Origin: DSNY01 sp964539745 | GTDB taxonomy: Bacteria; Pseudomonadota; Gammaproteobacteria; Burkholderiales; Burkholderiaceae_F | Assembly (NCBI GenBank): GCA_964539745.1 | Contig: CAZIJU010000139.1 | Span: 1-7,683, forward strand | Length of the DNA stretch: 7,683 nucleotides | Direction: 5' to 3' | Part shown: positions 5,255 through 7,683 of the stretch, piece by piece | Layout of the letters: every line of letters starts with the position of its first letter | How positions within the stretch are numbered: position 1 is the stretch's first letter | Position numbers and translations under genes: made by a program | The notes under the pieces: model-generated | Told to the model about the DNA's origin: nothing | The model's input: only the letters and a program-made list of their open reading frames with translations | Databases searched by the model: none

Positions 5255-5680
5255 TCAGCGCACGATCAGCACCGGCACCTTGCAGGACGCGAGCACCTTG
5301 TTCGCGACCGAACCGAGGGTCGCGCGTTTGAACAGCCCGCGGCCGTGCGATCCCATCACGATCAGATCGACCGCGCGCTCGCACGCGAGCTGCGCGATCT
5401 CCAGTCCCGGATCGCCTTCGCGCACCACGAGCTCGACCGCGGGCCCCGCCGCGCGCAGCTTCTCGAGCAGCGGCGCGACGACGGCCGCCGGATCGATCGG
5501 CGGAACCGACGGCATGCCGGGATCGGCGCCGAGCGCGCCGACCATGCGCAACGGCGGCGGCGTCTCGACGAACACGCAGACGATCTCGGGGTGGCCGCCG
5601 AGCAGCTCGCGGTGCGCGAGCAGGTAGTCGACCGCCTTGTGCGAGTGTTCGCTGCCGTCGATCGCGAGCAGGATGCGCAT
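5255..5680 (-). CDS. Single-domain universal stress protein (UspA family)
   Basis: 141 residues, a standard UspA length. The N-terminal strand MRILLAIDGSEHS supplies the conserved Asp8. The C-terminal loop GSHGRGLFKRATLGS (110-124) fits G-2X-G-9X-G-S exactly, and the final strand VPVLIVR ends the domain, so this is predicted to be an ATP-binding UspA protein. Start ATG 5680 is preceded by GAGG at 5689-5692 (8-nt spacing). The reading frame stays open far upstream, but there it is only a shadow of the DUF502 gene. It lies 65 bp after the DUF502 gene and 21 bp before the tandem UspA gene, so the three are plausibly one transcript. Its C-terminal region resembles the second domain of the downstream protein, consistent with duplication within the family. 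Confidence 0.93.
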   Translation of the reverse strand: MRILLAIDGSEHSHKAVDYLLAHRELLGGHPEIVCVFVETPPPLRMVGALGADPGMPSVPPIDPAAVVAPLLEKLRAAGPAVELVVREGDPGLEIAQLACERAVDLIVMGSHGRGLFKRATLGSVANKVLASCKVPVLIVR

Positions 5681-5745
5681 GTGAATCGCCTCAGTGACTG
5701 TGGCTGCGATCTTGCCACGGCGGCACCGCGCGCGACGGGCGCGAT

Positions 5746-6417
5746 TCAGCCGGCGGCTGGCGCCGCGAAGCGCACGCTGGCCGGCGCGGTCGCACCGCCG
5801 GTGATCACGAAGCTCATCGCTTCGTCCATCGACCAGTCGGTCGGCGTGCAGTGGTCGAGCGGCACCAGCTCGATATAGCCGGAGGTCGGATTCGGCGAGG
5901 TCGGCACGTACACCGCGGCGATCCTGCGGCCGCTCGATGCGTCGTCGAGGACGCGCGTGACGAAGCCGACCGCACGCATTTCCGGCGTCGGAAACGGGAT
6001 CAGCACGACCCGCTGCACGCCGGCGGGTTTGTCCTTGACGACGCTGAGGAACCGCTTGGTGCCGCCGTAGATCGCCGCCACCAGCGGAATGCGCCGAACG
6101 AGCGATTCGAACGCCTCGAGCACGCGGCGGCCGATGACCCGGCTCGCTGCCCAGCCCAGCAGGTACAGCAGCGCGAGCGCGACCAGCGCCGCCAGCAGCG
6201 ACTGGAACCCGCTGTCGGCGAGCGAATCCGCCAGCGCCGGCCACACGCGCCGCAGCCCCGCGGCGAGCGCGTTGATCCACGGGCTGCCGAGCCGCGAAAG
6301 CAGCGTCAGTAGGAAGTCGAATACAAGCCACGTGACCCACAGCGGCGCGGCGGTGAATACACCGATCAGCAGGTAGCGCGGCGTATGGCGCAGGTGTGCC
6401 TTGGTCGATTCCTTCAT
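5746..6417 (-). CDS. DUF502 family membrane protein
   Basis: 223 residues. Two hydrophobic segments are visible, at about 15-40 (YLLIGVFTAAPLWVTWLVFD) and 72-92 (QSLLAALVALALLYLLGW), followed by a soluble domain. The family hallmarks are present: RIPLVAAIYGGTKRF (109-123), VVLIPFPTPEMRAVGFVT (137-154) and YVPTSPNPTSGYIELVP (170-186). DUF502 proteins are inner-membrane proteins found widely in bacteria and plants with no established biochemical function that I can state with confidence. ATG 6417 is chosen because GGAG lies 7 nt upstream; an ATG nine codons earlier lacks that support. It sits between the patatin-like and UspA genes, suggesting a membrane or stress role by context only. Confidence 0.9.
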   Translation of the reverse strand: MKESTKAHLRHTPRYLLIGVFTAAPLWVTWLVFDFLLTLLSRLGSPWINALAAGLRRVWPALADSLADSGFQSLLAALVALALLYLLGWAASRVIGRRVLEAFESLVRRIPLVAAIYGGTKRFLSVVKDKPAGVQRVVLIPFPTPEMRAVGFVTRVLDDASSGRRIAAVYVPTSPNPTSGYIELVPLDHCTPTDWSMDEAMSFVITGGATAPASVRFAAPAAG

Positions 6418-6489
6418 CGTCGTTCTCCGTCGTCGCGGATGCATCGTACGGCGTCCGACGCGCAGCGCACCGGCGATGGCGCCTGCCGT

Positions 6490-6523
6490 GCGCAGCGGCG
6501 GCCTTGCCGCAGGCCGCCTGCGC
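6490..6523 (-). terminator. Strong hairpin directly after the patatin-like gene, possible terminator
   Basis: GCGCA (6490-6494) and GGCGGCC (6497-6503) pair with GGCCGCC (6512-6518) and TGCGC (6519-6523): 12 base pairs with one 2-nt bulge and an 8-nt loop. It begins one base past the TAG stop of the minus-strand patatin-like gene (6525-6527). There is no T-run, so it is not a classical intrinsic terminator. It could be a transcript 3'-end stabiliser or a partial terminator separating the patatin-like gene from the DUF502-UspA group. Confidence 0.4.
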
Positions 6524-6524
6524 G

Positions 6525-7424
6525 CTATCGTGCCGGCGCCTCCTGGTTCGCCCGCCGCAACGCCGCCTGCGCGCGCCGGTAGCCGAGCTCGATCATCTCT
6601 TCGGCGCGATGAAACTCCAGCACCGAGCACGCGTCGTTCGGAATCTCGATCAGGATGTCGGGCCGGTACGCCGCGATCTGGTAGCGCACGAGCCGGTCCT
6701 GCATCGCGTCGAACGACTTGGCGATGACGTCGAACGCGCTGAACGAACTCGATTCCTTCGCGTCGGGTCGCGCCTCGCGCATCCGGCGCAGCCAGCGCTG
6801 CAGCGGACCGTCGCGGTCGGGTGTGGCTTCGTCGGATTCATCGATCGGCCGCGCCGTGCGCTCCGGCGCGCCGTCGAGCGACACCGCGATCGTGAATCTT
6901 GCGTCGTGCGGCAGCGTCGGCGCGATCGGCAGCGGGCTGAGCAGGCCGCCGTCGACGAGCAGCCGGCCGTCGCGTTCGACCGGCGTGAACAGCCCCGGAA
7001 TCGCGATCGACGCCCGGATCGCCTCGAACAGCGAGCCGCGGTTGATCCAGACCTCGCGCCGCCGCTCGATGTCGGAAGCCACCGCCGTGAACGGGATCGG
7101 CAGCGCCTCGATGCGTGCGTCGCCGACCAGGTCGGCCAGCCTGCGCATCACGCGCTCGCCTTCGAACAGGCCCTTGCGCGTGAACGAGAAGTCGAGCAGG
7201 GCCCACACGTCGGCACGCCTCAGAGTGCGTACCCAGTCGGCGTACGGCGCGAGCCGGTCGGCCGCATGCAATCCGCCGATCAGCGCCCCGATCGAAGCGC
7301 CGGTGATCGCGCGGATTTCGTAGCCGCCGTGTTCGTGCAGCGCGCGGATCACGCCGATGTGCGCGAGCCCGCGCGCACCGCCTGCGCCCAGCACGAGCGA
7401 CGCGGGGATCAAGGCTTGCGTCAA
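6525..7424 (-). CDS. Patatin-like phospholipase family protein, RssA/NTE type
   Basis: 299 residues, close to the size of bacterial RssA-like patatin proteins. All catalytic elements are present: glycine loop GAGGARGLAHIG (13-24), nucleophile elbow GASIG with Ser44 (42-46), and DGG with Asp158 (158-160). The run from GLFEGERV to IRASIAIPGLFTPV is also characteristic. These enzymes hydrolyse lipid acyl esters, typically at the cytoplasmic face of the membrane. The predicted start is TTG (7422-7424), supported by AGGAG 5 nt upstream; no in-frame ATG gives a sensible start. It is a different subtype from the patatin-like protein at 3289-4308, with RG in the glycine loop and a shorter C-terminus. 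It heads the minus-strand cluster, 107 bp before the DUF502 gene. Confidence 0.92.
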   Translation of the reverse strand: MTQALIPASLVLGAGGARGLAHIGVIRALHEHGGYEIRAITGASIGALIGGLHAADRLAPYADWVRTLRRADVWALLDFSFTRKGLFEGERVMRRLADLVGDARIEALPIPFTAVASDIERRREVWINRGSLFEAIRASIAIPGLFTPVERDGRLLVDGGLLSPLPIAPTLPHDARFTIAVSLDGAPERTARPIDESDEATPDRDGPLQRWLRRMREARPDAKESSSFSAFDVIAKSFDAMQDRLVRYQIAAYRPDILIEIPNDACSVLEFHRAEEMIELGYRRAQAALRRANQEAPAR

Positions 7425-7429
7425 GTCCG

Positions 7430-7434
7430 CTCCT
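7430..7434 (-). promoter_or_regulatory. Ribosome-binding site supporting a TTG start
   Basis: AGGAG on the minus strand, 5 nt before the TTG at 7424. It makes this non-ATG start the best choice, placing the glycine-rich loop at the usual distance from the N-terminus. Confidence 0.6.
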
Positions 7435-7476
7435 GCGGCCGGATGCCGGACGGCCGTGCGCGGATTATCACGCGCA

Positions 7477-7533
7477 GCGCAGCGGCCAAACGAGCCGCGC
7501 CGGAGCGCGGCGATGTTTCGAGCGCAGCGGCCA
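7477..7533. repeat. Palindromic repeat block with duplicated 12-mer
   Basis: The 12-mer GCGCAGCGGCCA occurs at 7477-7488 and 7522-7533. Between them is a perfect 7-bp stem with a 4-nt loop: GCCGCGC (7494-7500) and GCGCGGC (7505-7511). This resembles REP/BIME-type extragenic palindromic DNA and lies in the upstream region of the TTG-start patatin-like gene. Confidence 0.5.
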
Positions 7534-7573
7534 TTGCGCGAGCGGATGCGGGATGCGGATTGGCCGAGAGGGG

Positions 7574-7611
7574 CGGAGGCGGGGTTTCGCGAAGCACTGC
7601 TTCGCGCCGCC
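7574..7611. repeat. 38-bp direct repeat, copy 1
   Basis: Identical to 7646-7683, 72 bp away. It contains the hairpin GCGAAGCA-C-TGCTTCGC, a perfect inverted repeat of 8-bp arms around one central base. Confidence 0.85.
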
Positions 7612-7616
7612 GGAGC

Positions 7617-7640
7617 CGGCCGCGCATACTTGCGCGGCCG
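7617..7640. repeat. Perfect 9-bp stem-loop between the two 38-bp repeats
   Basis: CGGCCGCGC (7617-7625) is the exact complement of GCGCGGCCG (7632-7640) around the loop ATACTT. Together with the flanking repeat copies it gives an alternating palindrome pattern. Confidence 0.75.
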
Positions 7641-7645
7641 TGGAA

Positions 7646-7683
7646 CGGAGGCGGGGTTTCGCGAAGCACTGCTTCGCGCCGCC
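7646..7683. repeat. 38-bp direct repeat, copy 2 (reaches window end)
   Basis: Exact copy of 7574-7611. It is cut by the window edge, so the true repeat may be longer and further copies may follow with a 72-bp period. Confidence 0.85.

Noticed and set aside
4313..5878. Long plus-strand open frame of 521 codons
   Set aside because: It is antisense to two UspA genes whose ATP-binding motifs are clear on the minus strand. The translation is Arg/Gln/Ala-rich with no motif, typical of GC-rich shadow frames.
7421..7669. 82-codon minus-strand frame upstream of the TTG-start gene
   Set aside because: Its sequence is built from the palindromic repeats (RETPPP occurs twice) and it overlaps the start of the patatin-like gene; not a convincing protein.

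Overview
The window is GC-rich proteobacterial DNA. Gene content (patatin-like hydrolases, a DUF502 membrane protein, UspA proteins, a dienelactone hydrolase) and codon use suggest a betaproteobacterium or relative. That assignment is inference; no rRNA or tRNA is present to anchor it.

Left part (1-847): no convincing gene. It holds a cluster of short dispersed intergenic repeats, including a perfect 14-bp stem-loop at 51-88, then GC-rich DNA with a few small palindromes.

Middle (848-2768): an accessory island lies between two copies of a 343-bp direct repeat that I read as identical base for base. The repeat is the 3' half of a dienelactone hydrolase gene, stop codon included. The right copy belongs to the intact gene (2426-3115, minus strand). 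The left copy (848-1190) is a severed fragment without the catalytic cysteine. Between them is a HigBA-type toxin-antitoxin pair (1479-2021, plus strand) with the layout of an integron gene cassette. A 59-bp attC-like site ends just before it. The antitoxin stop codon lies inside the R'' box of a second attC-like site. That R'' box (GCATAAC) is the exact reverse complement of the sequence at the cassette's left boundary (GTTATGC). No integrase gene is in the window, so this would be an integrase-less cassette remnant (CALIN-like). The flanking cassettes look truncated near the repeat junctions.

Right part (2426-7424): ordinary chromosomal genes. The dienelactone hydrolase diverges from a patatin-like phospholipase (3289-4308). 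A convergent minus-strand cluster follows, in transcription order: a second patatin/RssA-like hydrolase with a TTG start (7424-6525), a DUF502 two-helix membrane protein (6417-5746), a single-domain UspA protein (5680-5255) and a tandem two-domain UspA protein (5233-4337). The last three are closely spaced and may be co-transcribed, suggesting an envelope or stress function. The right edge (7425-7683) holds a palindromic repeat region with a 38-bp direct repeat reaching the window end.

Main point of interest: a candidate toxin-antitoxin integron cassette inside a gene-3'-end duplication. Recombination between the repeats would delete 1578 bp and leave an intact hydrolase gene, and the toxin-antitoxin pair could select against that loss.
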